DNA from: Fluviicoccus sp.
GTDB taxonomy: Bacteria; Pseudomonadota; Gammaproteobacteria; Pseudomonadales; Moraxellaceae
DNA length: 64,000 bases
Direction of reading: 5' to 3'
Assembly: GCF_030646115.1 (NCBI RefSeq)
Contig: NZ_JAUSMX010000019.1
Coordinates: 62,001-126,000, forward strand
In this document: piece after piece, positions 43,808 to 53,257 of the stretch
Layout of the letters: each line of letters starts with the position of its first letter
Position numbering within the stretch: position 1 is the first letter of the stretch
Translations under genes and position numbers: made by a program
The notes under the pieces: generated by a model
The model's input: only the letters and a program-made list of their open reading frames with translations
Told to the model about the DNA's origin: nothing
The model's database searches: none

Positions 43808-43879
43808 TGTAGATTGGGCTTCAGCCCGACAACACTCTCCGCTCGGAGGGCATTGTCGGGCTGAAGCCCGACCTACAGT
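43808..43879. repeat. REP-like palindromic element
   Basis: A 26-bp arm (43808-43833, CTGTAGATTGGGCTTCAGCC...) and its near-perfect inverse (43854-43879) enclose a 20-bp centre. The TCGGGCTGAAGCCCGA core is the kind of bacterial interspersed palindrome that folds as RNA at the ends of transcripts. Likely stabilises or terminates the hydrolase mRNA. Confidence 0.85.
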
Positions 43880-43947
43880 AGACGATTGCATCCAACCCTG
43901 ATATCGGGTGCAATACGCACCCCACGCCCCGTCCGGACCCCCGCCCC

Positions 43948-44754
43948 ATGCCCGCGCTGATCTGCCCGCTTTGCCGCCTGCCACTGGTGCGCGATTCCAA
44001 TACATGGCGCTGCGACAACCGCCACAGCTTTGATGTGGCGCGCGAAGGCTACGTCAACCTGTTGCCGGTGCAGCAGAAGAAAAGCCGCGACCCCGGCGAC
44101 AATCCCGAGATGGTGCAGGCACGTCGCGACTTTCTGCAGGCCGGGCACTACGGCCCGCTAAGGGATACCGTGATTGAACGCCTGCAGGCGCTTGCCCCGG
44201 CGGCGCTGCTGGACCTGGGTTGCGGCGAAGGCTGGTACACCGGCGCCATGGCGGCCGTTGCTGCGGACATTGTCGGCCTCGACATCGCCAAACCGGCGGT
44301 GCGGCTGGCCGCGAAAAAACATCCCGGCATTACCTGGCTGGTGGGCAGCGGCGCATCACTGCCGCTGGCGGACGCTTCGGTGGACGTGGTGTGCAGCCTG
44401 TTCAGCCCCTTGCCGGTGGCGGAAATGCAGCGTGTGCTGAAACCCGGCGGCTCTGTTCTGGTGGCTCGCCCAGCCACCGATCATTTGTGGAAAGTGCGCG
44501 AGGGCCTGTTCGGCGAAGTGCAGGCGCACCAGCCGGAGAAGTTCCTGCCGGAACTGCAAACAGCGTTCGAACTGCTGGAACAGGCGGAAGTGCGCTTTCC
44601 GCTGCACCTGACGCAAGCCACGCTGAAGCAGTTGCTGGCGATGACGCCCTATGTGTGGAAAGCCAGGCCGGAACGGCGAGCGGCGCTGGAGGCCAATGAA
44701 TCCTTTGAAACGGAAGCCGCGTTTTCGGTAATGGTGTTGCGGAAGCCGGGATAG
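43948..44754 (+). CDS. rlmA: 23S rRNA guanine methyltransferase RlmA-like
   Basis: 268 aa. Methylates N1 of G745 in 23S rRNA. N-terminal zinc finger: CPLC near residue 6 and CDNRHSFD near 26. The SAM site is LLDLGCGEGWYT near residue 90. NLLPVQQKKSRDPGDNPEMVQARRDFL between them is a family block that contacts RNA. The family includes the tylosin-resistance enzyme TlrB (G748), but a housekeeping role is likelier here. Confidence 0.92.
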   Translation: MPALICPLCRLPLVRDSNTWRCDNRHSFDVAREGYVNLLPVQQKKSRDPGDNPEMVQARRDFLQAGHYGPLRDTVIERLQALAPAALLDLGCGEGWYTGAMAAVAADIVGLDIAKPAVRLAAKKHPGITWLVGSGASLPLADASVDVVCSLFSPLPVAEMQRVLKPGGSVLVARPATDHLWKVREGLFGEVQAHQPEKFLPELQTAFELLEQAEVRFPLHLTQATLKQLLAMTPYVWKARPERRAALEANESFETEAAFSVMVLRKPG

Positions 44755-44876
44755 TCCCCTCCCCACTTGTGGGGGAGGGTTAAGGAAGGTGCGGAGAGTC
44801 GCCCCAACACACCGCCAGTTCCGTGACTGCCTCAGTACCCCCCACCCCTGCCCTCCCCCACAGGTGGGGAGGGAGT
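44755..44876. repeat. Dispersed inverted-repeat element, copy 2
   Basis: About 122 bp beginning directly after the rlmA stop. Same design as copies 1 and 3 (CCCTCCCC arms, GTGCGGA block), but more diverged, with TCCCC runs in place of CTCTCCCC. Confidence 0.75.
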
Positions 44877-44946
44877 TTCCCTACTGGAAATGCAGCAAAC
44901 CCGGCGTTATTGTCATGGTATCCCCTCCCGGAAACCGACGATAACC

Positions 44947-46011
44947 ATGAAGTCCCTTAGCCAGCTGATCGACCCCGCCTTCCGCAAGCTGTTGTACAAA
45001 GCGGACCATGCCGACCGTCAGGACGGCCTGCCCTTCGACCGTCCGGAGATGCTGGTTCCGCATACCGACTCAAACTTCTATGGTTGGACGCACTACGGCC
45101 TGATGATTCCCGACTTGCCCGCACCGCACCGCTATTTCTCGATCATGTCGATCATCGGTACGCCCGGCGCGCAATGCTTCGACATCGACTACGCCCGCCG
45201 CGACACCCCGCGCTGCAACGCCACGGTTGTTTCCGGCACCGCCGCCACTTATCCGTCACACTTCGGCTCCTACGCCATCGGCAGGCAGGGCGAATTCAGC
45301 GCCGACGGCCGCCTGATCCGCTTCGGCAACGACGTCATCATTCGCGGCAGCTACCCGGAATATCATGTGCAGGCCAACATTGGCGGCTATGAAATCGAGT
45401 TGCAGGTGCTGAACACCGACAAGGTCAGCTGGTTCATCAAGAACCCGGTCTACGAGCACATCAGCCTGCTGTCGGAATACCGGGGCATGATCTGCGGCCC
45501 CAGCGGCTCCATGACCGTTTCCGGCCTGTGCGCCTTTGAATACGGCGCCTGCATCAGCCCCTATGTGCTGCGCGACAAGCCGCTGCCCTGGAAGCGCAAG
45601 GTGCCGCTGGACTTCTTCTTCTACAACATCATCAACCTCGACGAAAACACCCAGTTGCTGCTCAGCTACTGCACCATGAAAGGCCTGTCGGTGAATCGCA
45701 GCGTGCTGATCCGCGGGCTGGACCAATACACGCAAACCCTGCGCGACGTGGAGGTGACCGTGGAGGAATACCATCCGCAGCCCGCCGTTTCCCCGGATGG
45801 CATCAGCATGAAACTGCCCGCCGTCTGGCGCTGGCAGGCCAGTGAAAACGGCATTGTGGTGCTGGAACTATGCATGCGTCAGGACACGCCCTTCACCTAC
45901 GGGCTGGGCAACGGCTATGTCGGCGGTTGTTTGTACGACGGGGTTTTCCGGGGCGCGCCCGTCAAGGGCCGTGGTTACGTCGAGTACATTGATGTGCGCG
46001 GCGTGGAATGA
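44947..46011 (+). CDS. DUF6670-like protein
   Basis: 354 aa from the ATG at 44947. No signal peptide or membrane helix. Conserved blocks: DSNFYGWTHYGLMIPDLPAPHRYFSIMSIIGTPG, FEYGACISPY, and VYLG-type glycine-rich ending GLGNGYVGGCLYDG. Many aromatic and beta-prone segments suggest a beta-sandwich like that of lipocalin-like hydroxysteroid/carotenoid proteins. I recall the blocks from DUF6670 proteins. Function unknown. Confidence 0.65.
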   Translation: MKSLSQLIDPAFRKLLYKADHADRQDGLPFDRPEMLVPHTDSNFYGWTHYGLMIPDLPAPHRYFSIMSIIGTPGAQCFDIDYARRDTPRCNATVVSGTAATYPSHFGSYAIGRQGEFSADGRLIRFGNDVIIRGSYPEYHVQANIGGYEIELQVLNTDKVSWFIKNPVYEHISLLSEYRGMICGPSGSMTVSGLCAFEYGACISPYVLRDKPLPWKRKVPLDFFFYNIINLDENTQLLLSYCTMKGLSVNRSVLIRGLDQYTQTLRDVEVTVEEYHPQPAVSPDGISMKLPAVWRWQASENGIVVLELCMRQDTPFTYGLGNGYVGGCLYDGVFRGAPVKGRGYVEYIDVRGVE

Positions 46012-46078
46012 CCTTGGGGAGGTTACGGGAATGCCCGGAATGGTCTATGCTGGGGGCACTTATTCAAGGAGAAACACC

Positions 46079-46201
46079 ATGACCATTTGCCCGATTGCCA
46101 TTGCCGCCGGTTGTGCCAAGTGCCCCGCCTTCAAGGTGTGCCCGCTGAAGAGCGTGCTGGGCGACCAGAAAAAGGAAGAGAAGCCGCAGGACAAGAAGTA
46201 A
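46079..46201 (+). CDS. Short Cys-rich protein (40 aa)
   Basis: ATG preceded by AAGGAG at a good distance. The N-terminal 24 residues contain four Cys spaced as CPIAIAAGCAKCPAFKVCPL, followed by an acidic-basic Lys-rich tail. The even Cys spacing points to metal or iron-sulfur binding. Small homologues are known in other proteobacteria but have no assigned function. Lies 67 bp after the DUF6670-like gene. Confidence 0.7.
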   Translation: MTICPIAIAAGCAKCPAFKVCPLKSVLGDQKKEEKPQDKK

Positions 46202-46203
46202 TA

Positions 46204-46327
46204 TCCCCCTCTCCCCCTGTGGGAGAGGGTCGGGGAGAGGGGTGCGGAAAGTGCCCCAAACACTACGTCAGTGCCGCAGCCACCGTAGCACCCCTCTCCC
46301 TAGCCCTCTCCCACAAGGGGAGAGGGA
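46204..46327. repeat. Dispersed inverted-repeat element, copy 3
   Basis: 124 bp. Both outer arms match copy 1 almost base for base (CTCTCCCCCTGTGGGAGAGG and its inverse), and the middle is different. It lies between two convergent genes, the 40-aa protein and the SDR enzyme, exactly like copy 1. Confidence 0.85.
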
Positions 46328-46331
46328 ACTT

Positions 46332-47165
46332 TCAAGGCTTCAGCTTCCTGAACAGACTCGTCCGCTGCACCGCATCCATTACCCCCGGCAGCAAGCGCTT
46401 GCCCGCATACAGCACCCACGCCTCCGGACTCACTGGCACCACCGCCCGGTTGTGGATCACGGCTTCGGCAATGGCTTCCGCCACCTTCTCCGGTCCATAG
46501 TTGCGCTTGCGGTAGATATCCACCACCTTGCCCTGCGACTGCACCATGGCGCCGTTGGTGCGCATGGCCGAGACAATGTTGGTGTTGATGACGCCCGGAC
46601 AAATGGCGCTGACGCCGATGCCGAATTCCGCCATTTCCAGCCGCAGTGACTCCGACAAGCCCATCACCGCATGCTTGCTGGCAGAATAAGCCGACATTTC
46701 CGGGGCGGCGTAAAAACCGGCGGCGGAAGCGATGTTGACGATATGACCGCCACCCTGCTCCGCCATGCGCAGGCCAAAGGCCTTGCAGCCATGTACCACA
46801 CCCATGACGTTGATGCCGAATACCCAGTTCCAGTCTTCCACCGGCGTGCTGAGGAAATCACCGGAGGTGGCGACCCCGGCGTTATTGACCAGGATGTCCA
46901 GCGTACCGGCCTTGTCGTGAACCCGGGCGGCCAGCGCCTGCATCGCCTTCCAGTCGGAAACGTCCACCGACTCAGTGAGCACGTCCACGCCCTTGCTGCG
47001 CAGCAGCCTGGCCACTTCTTCCAGCGTGGAGGGATTACGGTCGCACAGCACCAGACGAGCGCCCAGATCGCCGAACAGCAGCGCCGTGGCGCGGCCGATA
47101 CCGGATCCGGCGCCGGTAACCAGCGCCAGCTTGCCTTCAAAACGGGGATGGGACTTGGCTTTCAT
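46332..47165 (-). CDS. Short-chain dehydrogenase/reductase
   Basis: 277 aa, classical SDR. NAD(P)-binding VTGAGSGIGRA near residue 16, NNAG near 93, catalytic Ser in NIASAAG near 142 and YSASK near 158. The C-terminal 50 residues end in LYAGKRLLPGVMDAVQRTSLFRK, an amphipathic tail seen in lipid or steroid-type SDRs. Substrate unknown. Ends 18 bp from the epimerase-like gene on the same strand. Confidence 0.92.
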   Translation of the reverse strand: MKAKSHPRFEGKLALVTGAGSGIGRATALLFGDLGARLVLCDRNPSTLEEVARLLRSKGVDVLTESVDVSDWKAMQALAARVHDKAGTLDILVNNAGVATSGDFLSTPVEDWNWVFGINVMGVVHGCKAFGLRMAEQGGGHIVNIASAAGFYAAPEMSAYSASKHAVMGLSESLRLEMAEFGIGVSAICPGVINTNIVSAMRTNGAMVQSQGKVVDIYRKRNYGPEKVAEAIAEAVIHNRAVVPVSPEAWVLYAGKRLLPGVMDAVQRTSLFRKLKP

Positions 47166-47182
47166 GTCGCGGCTCCTGGCGC

Positions 47183-48259
47183 TTAGCGCTTCTTTTTCAG
47201 CAGCCCGTCGTTAACGACCTGCTGGAAATGTTCAATGAAGGTTTCTTCCACCGGCCGGTATTGCACTCCCAACGCCCGGCTGCGGCTGTTGTCGAAGCGG
47301 ATTTTATATCCGACGTTCTTGCTGACAAAGCTGCGGGTGATGGGGCCCATTAGCGGACCGAACGCCCAGACCAGAAAAGTGGGAGCCTCCATCCGGGGGA
47401 AGGGGTAGGCCTTGCCGAATTGTCGGCGCAGGATGTTGGCGATCTGCAACATGGTTAATTCGGTGGCGTTGAGGATATGGCGACCCGATGCTTCCGGCTT
47501 GAAGGCGGCCAGCAAATGGGCGCGCGCCACTTCCCGCACATCCACCACGCCATAGGTCAGCTTGGGCACACCGGTGCGCAGGCGGCCGTCACCCATTTGC
47601 ACCAGCGTGTCGATGCTGGCGGACTGGCTGCCGGGCGTCAGCGACGGGCCGTAAACCATGGAGGGGTTGATGGTGACCAGGTCCCAGCGAGTTTGCATCT
47701 GCTGCATTTTCCAGGCTTCGCGCTCGGCCACGGCCTTGGAGAACTGGTAGGGGTTATGGCTGACACTGCTGGTATTGTTCCAATGTTCCTCGGTAAAAAC
47801 CTTGTCCGGCGTCTGTCCGATCTCGTCGTTGTCCCCGAAGACAGCGGCAACGCTGCTGGTCAGCACCACCCGCTTGACGGAGGCGCAGGCATTGACCGAC
47901 TCCAGCACATTGCGTGTGCCTTCCAGGGCGGGGCGCACCAGCGCCTCATTGGCATCGGTAAAGCCTTCCAGCACAAAGGGAGACGCCGTGTGCATCACGA
48001 TTTGGCACCCTTCCATGGCGGCGGCAAAGGAGCCCTTGTCCAGCAGATCGGCCTTGAACAGTTTCAGCGTGCCGGGCGCGCCTTCCGCCATTTTCAGCAG
48101 GTGGCCGACACTCGAGGGCTTGTTGGGGTCACGCACCGTGGCATGCACGGTATAGCCTTCTTCCAGCAGGTATTTGATGATCCAGCCGGCAATGTAGCCG
48201 GAGGCGCCGGTTACGAGAACGGTGGGGCGGGTGATACCGGGTTGGGTGGCTTGGTTCAT
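47183..48259 (-). CDS. NAD-dependent epimerase-like reductase
   Basis: 358 aa, extended SDR. GASGYIAGWIIKYLLEEGYTVHATVRDP near residue 17 binds NADP. LTSSVAAVFGDND and YQFSKAVAEREAWK (Tyr/Lys near 168) form the active site. VNPSMVYGPS-type NPSMVYGPS near 197. The pattern is that of dihydroflavonol-4-reductase and aldehyde reductases. Probably reduces a ketone or aldehyde; co-transcribed with the SDR gene downstream. Confidence 0.9.
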   Translation of the reverse strand: MNQATQPGITRPTVLVTGASGYIAGWIIKYLLEEGYTVHATVRDPNKPSSVGHLLKMAEGAPGTLKLFKADLLDKGSFAAAMEGCQIVMHTASPFVLEGFTDANEALVRPALEGTRNVLESVNACASVKRVVLTSSVAAVFGDNDEIGQTPDKVFTEEHWNNTSSVSHNPYQFSKAVAEREAWKMQQMQTRWDLVTINPSMVYGPSLTPGSQSASIDTLVQMGDGRLRTGVPKLTYGVVDVREVARAHLLAAFKPEASGRHILNATELTMLQIANILRRQFGKAYPFPRMEAPTFLVWAFGPLMGPITRSFVSKNVGYKIRFDNSRSRALGVQYRPVEETFIEHFQQVVNDGLLKKKR

Positions 48260-48429
48260 GAACAGAAAATCCTTTGGTGGGTCACGGTCTGGCGGACGAC
48301 TCAGTATCCGAGACTATCACTGAATCGGAAAGAAACGCATGACTTTGCAGACGGCCATTCATGAACGATTCGCCACTATCACTCACGACACGTTTTCATG
48401 AATCACCTTAAAGCAGCTATCATTTGCCC

Positions 48430-49551
48430 ATGAAAACCCTCGACCTTTTCTGCGCCATCATCGACAACTTCGGCGACATTGGCGTCTGCCGCCGCCTGGC
48501 CCTGCAACTGAACCGCGAATACGGCTGGCAGGTACGCTTGTGGGTGGATGACCTGACCGCCTTCGCCCGGCTGGAACCGGAACTGCACCCGCAGGCTGCC
48601 GTACAATTTCTGAAAGGGCTGGAAGTGCGCCACTGGACCGACAACGCCACCGTGGGCATCATTCCCGGCGACCGCGTCATTGAAGGTTTCGGCTGCCGCT
48701 TGCCGGAAACTTTCCTGCAGGCCATGGCAAAGCGCCAACCCGCCCCGGTCTGGCTCAACCTGGAATATCTGACGGCGGAGGCCTGGGCATTGGGTTGCCA
48801 TGGCCTTCCCTCGCCGCACCCGCGCCTGCCGTTGCGCCAGTATTTCTTTTTCCCCGGCTTTGATCCGCGCAGCGGCGGCTTGCTGCGCGAACACGACCTC
48901 ATCGCCCGTCGTGACGCCTTCCAGCAGAACCAGACCGCTCAAGCCTCTTTCTGGCAACAACTCGGCTTTCCCGAAGCCATGAACGCCACTCGCCGCCTCT
49001 CGCTGTTCGCCTACGAAAACACGGCTACCCATGCCTTGCTGCAAGCCCTGAAATCGGGCCCTGACCCCGTTTTCCTGGCCGTACCTGAGGGCCGTGCGCT
49101 GGCGGACGTCAATCACTGGATAGGGCACACGCTGAAGGCGGGGGATTACCGTGCTGAAGGCAATCTCCGCCTCGCCGTGCTGCCCTTCCTGCCGCCGGAA
49201 GACTATGACCGGCTGCTGTGGGCCTGCGACCTCAATTTCGTTCGCGGTGAAGACTCCTTTGTGCGGGCGCACTGGGCCGGGCGGCCCCTGATCTGGCACA
49301 TCTATCCGCAGGAGGACGAGGCGCACCGGGTAAAGCTGGAAGCTTGGCTGGACCAGTGCCGTCGCTGGCTGCCGGAAGCCTGGCTGCAGCGGCAGCGTGA
49401 CTGGAATTACGGTCACGACTACATTGAAAGCTGGCAGCGTGTTTTTGTAGATTGGCCGCAGATTGGCGCCGGATCACGGAATTTCTGCAATCATCTGGCG
49501 CAACAACCGGACCTGGCGGCCCGTCTGGAAGATTTTTGTGCCGAACGGTGA
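48430..49551 (+). CDS. earP: EarP: EF-P arginine rhamnosyltransferase
   Basis: 373 aa. Transfers L-rhamnose from dTDP-L-rhamnose to Arg32 of EF-P, which then relieves ribosome stalling at prolines. The signature FCAIIDNFGDIGVCRRLA near residue 7 contains the paired Asp (12 and 16) needed for catalysis, and the C-terminal LNFVRGEDSFVRAHWAGRPLIWHIYPQEDEAH near 260-290 binds the sugar nucleotide. Start ATG at 48430 chosen over a TTG two codons upstream. efp follows 62 bp later. Confidence 0.95.
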   Translation: MKTLDLFCAIIDNFGDIGVCRRLALQLNREYGWQVRLWVDDLTAFARLEPELHPQAAVQFLKGLEVRHWTDNATVGIIPGDRVIEGFGCRLPETFLQAMAKRQPAPVWLNLEYLTAEAWALGCHGLPSPHPRLPLRQYFFFPGFDPRSGGLLREHDLIARRDAFQQNQTAQASFWQQLGFPEAMNATRRLSLFAYENTATHALLQALKSGPDPVFLAVPEGRALADVNHWIGHTLKAGDYRAEGNLRLAVLPFLPPEDYDRLLWACDLNFVRGEDSFVRAHWAGRPLIWHIYPQEDEAHRVKLEAWLDQCRRWLPEAWLQRQRDWNYGHDYIESWQRVFVDWPQIGAGSRNFCNHLAQQPDLAARLEDFCAER

Positions 49552-49613
49552 TGCGTTTTCAGCCGTCTCAGGTAAAATGCGCGCTTTCTTTCCTCCCAAA
49601 TATGTGAAGCACC

Positions 49614-50180
49614 ATGAAGACTGCAATGGAATTCCGCGCCGGTAACGTATTCATGTCCGGCAACGACCCGATGGTCGTGATCAAGGCCGAATACAGCAAG
49701 TCGGGCCGCACCTCGGCTGTTGTGAAAATGAAACTGCGCAACCTGCTCAACGGCTCCATGACCGAAACCGTGTACAAGGCCGACGACAAGCTGGATCAGG
49801 TCATCCTCGACAAGAAGGATGTGACCTACTCCTACTTCGCCGACCCGATGTACATCTTTGTTGACGCTGACTACGAACAGTATGAAGTCGAGAAGGATAA
49901 TCTGGGCGATTCCATCCACTTCATTGAAGACGGCATGGAAGAAACCTGCGAAGCGGTGTTCTACGACGGCAAGGCCATTTCGGTTGAACTGCCGAACACC
50001 ATCGTCCGCACCGTGGACTACACCGAACCGGCCGCCAAGGGCGACACCTCCGGCAAGGTCATGAAGGTGGCCCGCCTGCCCAATGGCTACGAACTGCAAG
50101 TCGCCTCATTTGTCGAAATCGGCGAACGCATCGAAATCGACACCCGCACCGGCGAGTTCAAGTCGCGCGCCAAGAACTGA
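49614..50180 (+). CDS. efp: Elongation factor P, Arg32 type
   Basis: 188 aa, full length. Three beta-barrel domains. In the loop of domain I, SKSGRTS places Arg at residue 32, the target of EarP; lysine-type EF-P proteins would have Lys here. DRRTGEF-type ending [15 protein letters not shown] is conserved. A clear terminator follows 16 bp later, so earP-efp is a natural unit. Confidence 0.97.
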   Translation: MKTAMEFRAGNVFMSGNDPMVVIKAEYSKSGRTSAVVKMKLRNLLNGSMTETVYKADDKLDQVILDKKDVTYSYFADPMYIFVDADYEQYEVEKDNLGDSIHFIEDGMEETCEAVFYDGKAISVELPNTIVRTVDYTEPAAKGDTSGKVMKVARLPNGYELQVASFVEIGERIEIDTRTGEFKSRAKN

Positions 50181-50196
50181 TTGTTCCTGCCGTGAC

Positions 50197-50234
50197 CCAA
50201 AAAATAAGGAGCCTTGAGGCTCCTTATTTTTTGG
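50197..50234 (+). terminator. Terminator of efp
   Basis: A perfect 17-bp stem (50197-50213 and 50218-50234) with a TTGA loop. The A-run in the left arm and T-run in the right arm allow it to work in both directions, which suits the convergent gene that follows. Confidence 0.92.
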
Positions 50235-50243
50235 GGCCGCTTT

Positions 50244-50669
50244 TTACCCCGCCAGCGCCGTCCGGTCATCATTGGCGGAATAATGCGGTACTGACGGCTC
50301 TTTGACCGGGCGAACAACGGCTTCGGCCGCCTCAGCTTCTTCATCCCCGAACCACCCTTCCAGCCGTTCAATCAGGGCCAGGAAGTCACGGGCGCGGGAC
50401 TGCTTGCTCAACAGGAAGGGCTGGCCTGACAACTGCCGCGAATCCTCTTCACTGACAAAAAACACCACCACCTTTGCCAGTTTCTGGGCCTGGCGTATCT
50501 GCTCCAGCGAGGGATTGCTCAGGCTCATCACCACCACATCGGCCACGCCTTCGTCGATGGACTGCCAAAGTGTATGCGGACGCTTGCCAAAGGTGTTGAT
50601 CAGGGAGTTCAACAAGGCGCGCTCGCGCTCAATGTCGGAAAAAATCATGATGGTGCGGGTTGTGCGCAT
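50244..50669 (-). CDS. Hypothetical protein, receiver-like fold
   Basis: 141 aa from the ATG at 50669. IMIFSDIERERALLNSLI, VADVVVMSLSNPSLEQIRQ and VVVFFVSEEDSRQ alternate strands and helices like a receiver domain, but no phosphoacceptor Asp is well placed. The last 30 residues are acidic and Ala-rich. Unknown function. Confidence 0.6.
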   Translation of the reverse strand: MRTTRTIMIFSDIERERALLNSLINTFGKRPHTLWQSIDEGVADVVVMSLSNPSLEQIRQAQKLAKVVVFFVSEEDSRQLSGQPFLLSKQSRARDFLALIERLEGWFGDEEAEAAEAVVRPVKEPSVPHYSANDDRTALAG

Positions 50670-50905
50670 GGTGGCGGTCCTCGGTGGCGTGTGACGCCTT
50701 AAGCCGTATAAAAAGTTGCAATACAAGGACTTCTGCAAGGACGGGGCCAGTTCACGGACTCCCTTTTTCGTTTTGTGAACCGGCTCAAAGGCCGGGTGCC
50801 AAAATTTGTCAGGGATGAGACCCGGTTCACGAATTCCCGCCCGGAATCACCACCGTTAATCCGGGGAAGCGTCACGCCGGTCGGGAAACCGTGTGACCAT
50901 TTTCG

Positions 50906-52129
50906 TCATTTTTCGGCATTATTCAGCCCGCCGGATGGCAGCGGCGCTTCCTTCGGCCACAGCAGCCAGATTTGGCCCTGCTGTTTCATGCGGCCCGCCA
51001 GTTCGCCGGGCTCTGCGCCGAAACCCCAGAAAAAATCCGCCCGGATCGGACCGGCAATGGCACCGCCGGTATCCTGGGCATGCACCAGCCGGTTCATGGC
51101 GCGGCCGCTGTTGGGCCGGGTCGTGGCCAGATACAGCGGCGCGCCCAGCGGTACAAACTTCGGGTCCACCGCGACACTGGCCTCGGCCACCAGCGGCACG
51201 TTCAGCGCACCGACCGGGCCTTCGTCATTTGCGGGCAGCAGGCGGAAAAAGACCTGGCTGGGGTTGGCGTTGAGCATTTCCTGCAACCGTTCAGGGTTGG
51301 CCAGCGCCCAGGCGCGGATGCTCTGCATGGAGGCCTGATCCAGCGTCAGCTCGCCCTGGTCCACCAACCAGCGGCCGATCGACTTGTAGGGGTGGCCATT
51401 CTGGTCGGCATAACCCAGACGCAGGGTGGAGCCGTCCTCCAGCAGGATTCGGCCCGACCCCTGCACTTCCATGAAAAACGCTTCAACCGCATCGTCCGCC
51501 CAAGCCAGGACCTTGGGGTTGCCGGTCAGTTTTCCCGCGCCGATATCGGCGCGGCTCCAGTAGGGAACCACGGTTTTTCCTTGCAGCCGTCCGCGTACGC
51601 GCCGTCCTTTCAACTCGGGATATAGCGAACCTATATCCAGTGTCAGCAGGTCTTCAGGGGCGCTGTAGAAAGGCACGCGACCGGGCTTGTGGGCCAGGCC
51701 GCCCTTCAGCAGGGGCTCGTAATAGCCGGTGATCAGCCCGCTTTGCCGGCCATCGCTGCCTTCAATGCGCCAAGGGGTGAAGCGGCGTTCAAAAAAGTTG
51801 CGGATGGTGCCTTCATCCTTGGCATCCAGCATCACCGCCTCGGCGCAGGCTTCCTTCCACTGCGGACGATTGGCCAGCCGCTTGCAGGAATTCAGCCAGG
51901 CGGGCCAGCTGCCTTGCAGGCTCTCGCCCGGCCAGTCCGGCAGGGCGTCCCATTCGGCGGGGAGATAGCGGGCTGTGACCGGCTCGGGTTTGACGGGTTC
52001 GGGTTTGACCGGCTCCGGCTTCACCAAATCGGGCTTGCCCGGACCGGGCGTTGTGCCTGTCGGCGGCAGCGGTTGTGACACGCACCCGGCCAGGGCGCCT
52101 AGAACTATGACCAGCAACAGGGAACGCAT
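50906..52129 (-). CDS. mltA: Membrane-bound lytic transglycosylase A
   Basis: 407 aa. Lipoprotein signal with lipobox LAGC near residue 16, followed by a Pro/Lys/Glu-Val linker with repeated KPEPV units. The catalytic barrel has LITGYYEPLLKG near 130. The C-terminal 3D domain ends with VHAQDTGGAIAGPIRADFFWGFG near 365-387, including the essential Asp. Cleaves peptidoglycan to 1,6-anhydro products in the outer membrane. Confidence 0.94.
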   Translation of the reverse strand: MRSLLLVIVLGALAGCVSQPLPPTGTTPGPGKPDLVKPEPVKPEPVKPEPVTARYLPAEWDALPDWPGESLQGSWPAWLNSCKRLANRPQWKEACAEAVMLDAKDEGTIRNFFERRFTPWRIEGSDGRQSGLITGYYEPLLKGGLAHKPGRVPFYSAPEDLLTLDIGSLYPELKGRRVRGRLQGKTVVPYWSRADIGAGKLTGNPKVLAWADDAVEAFFMEVQGSGRILLEDGSTLRLGYADQNGHPYKSIGRWLVDQGELTLDQASMQSIRAWALANPERLQEMLNANPSQVFFRLLPANDEGPVGALNVPLVAEASVAVDPKFVPLGAPLYLATTRPNSGRAMNRLVHAQDTGGAIAGPIRADFFWGFGAEPGELAGRMKQQGQIWLLWPKEAPLPSGGLNNAEK

Positions 52130-52213
52130 GCCACTTTCGTCCGGAATCAATCAAAGGGGACCTGATTATCCGGGAAAACGGCCGCGCTTGCCGAGCGGAA
52201 TTGTCGAAGAATG

Positions 52214-53257
52214 TTAGCTTTCGGGCGGCTGGCGGCGATAACGGCCCGGTGTCTCCCCGAACCAGCGCTTGAAGCTTTTCTGGAAGTTGCTTTGCTCGGA
52301 GAAACCCAGCAGGAAGGCGACTTCACCCAGGCTGAGGCCAGGGTCGCGGATATAGGTGGCCGCCAGCGTCTTCCTCACTTCGTCCACCAACTGCGAATAG
52401 GTCTGCCCCTGCTCTCCCAAGCGGCGCTGCAAGGTGCGGACATGAATGCCCAGCGCTGCCGCCACCTCCTCCTGCGGCACCGCCCCCTGCGCAATGCGGG
52501 TGGCCAGCAGGCGGCGCAGCTGGGGCAAAAATCCGTCCTCGCGGCTGAACTGCTGCAGTTGCTGCTCGGCCAGCCGCGCCATGGCCTGGCAAACTTCGGG
52601 ATTGGGTTCGGGCAGTGCATAGTCCAGCATGGTCAACGGCACCGCCAACCGGTAAACCGCCTGGTCGTAGCGGATTTCACAGTCGGCCAGACGCTGCAGG
52701 GTGGCCGTTGAGGACGGAGCCGCATAGGCCATGTCCACGCGCACCATACGCAAGTCGTCACCCATGACCAAACGGCTGCAGGTCAACAGCCCCGCCAGGT
52801 TGTAGTCCGCCAGATAACGGTTCTGCCGCCAGGCCTCATTGGTATGCCAGTGGATGACCAGGCTTTCCCCTTCGGCCTCAATGCGCGGAGCGCCCACATC
52901 CATGGCCAGCGATTGGTACCGCGACAGATAACCCACCGCCTCGCGGCCCCATTGGCAACTGAGGGCGGCATAGGCCACGGCGCCGTAATAACCCAGACGC
53001 ATCAGTTCCCCGGCATGCAGGCCGACATCTTCATCCTCCAGCCACTGTGCGGCGCGGGCGAACAAGCGATGACAGACATCCACCGCCACCCGCCCTTCCC
53101 GGTCGGACGGATCCACCGCCAGCCCGTCCAGCAACACCGGCAGCAACAGCCCGCGCCGTTGCACATAGTCAAAAAAAGCCCGCAGGTAATTGACGGAGAC
53201 GGTCCGGGACACGGTTTGTGCGGGTAATTCGGCTTGCAATGTGGCCAATGCGGTCAT
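52214..53257 (-). CDS. AraC-family transcriptional regulator
   Basis: 347 aa from the ATG at 53257. N-terminal Arabinose_bd-type domain (about 25-225), C-terminal double helix-turn-helix with EEVAAALGIHVRTLQRRLGEQGQTY and LGEVAFLLGFSEQSNFQKSFKRWFGETP. Divergent from the MaoC-like gene at 53471, 213 bp away, so it may control that gene. Confidence 0.9.
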   Translation of the reverse strand: MTALATLQAELPAQTVSRTVSVNYLRAFFDYVQRRGLLLPVLLDGLAVDPSDREGRVAVDVCHRLFARAAQWLEDEDVGLHAGELMRLGYYGAVAYAALSCQWGREAVGYLSRYQSLAMDVGAPRIEAEGESLVIHWHTNEAWRQNRYLADYNLAGLLTCSRLVMGDDLRMVRVDMAYAAPSSTATLQRLADCEIRYDQAVYRLAVPLTMLDYALPEPNPEVCQAMARLAEQQLQQFSREDGFLPQLRRLLATRIAQGAVPQEEVAAALGIHVRTLQRRLGEQGQTYSQLVDEVRKTLAATYIRDPGLSLGEVAFLLGFSEQSNFQKSFKRWFGETPGRYRRQPPES

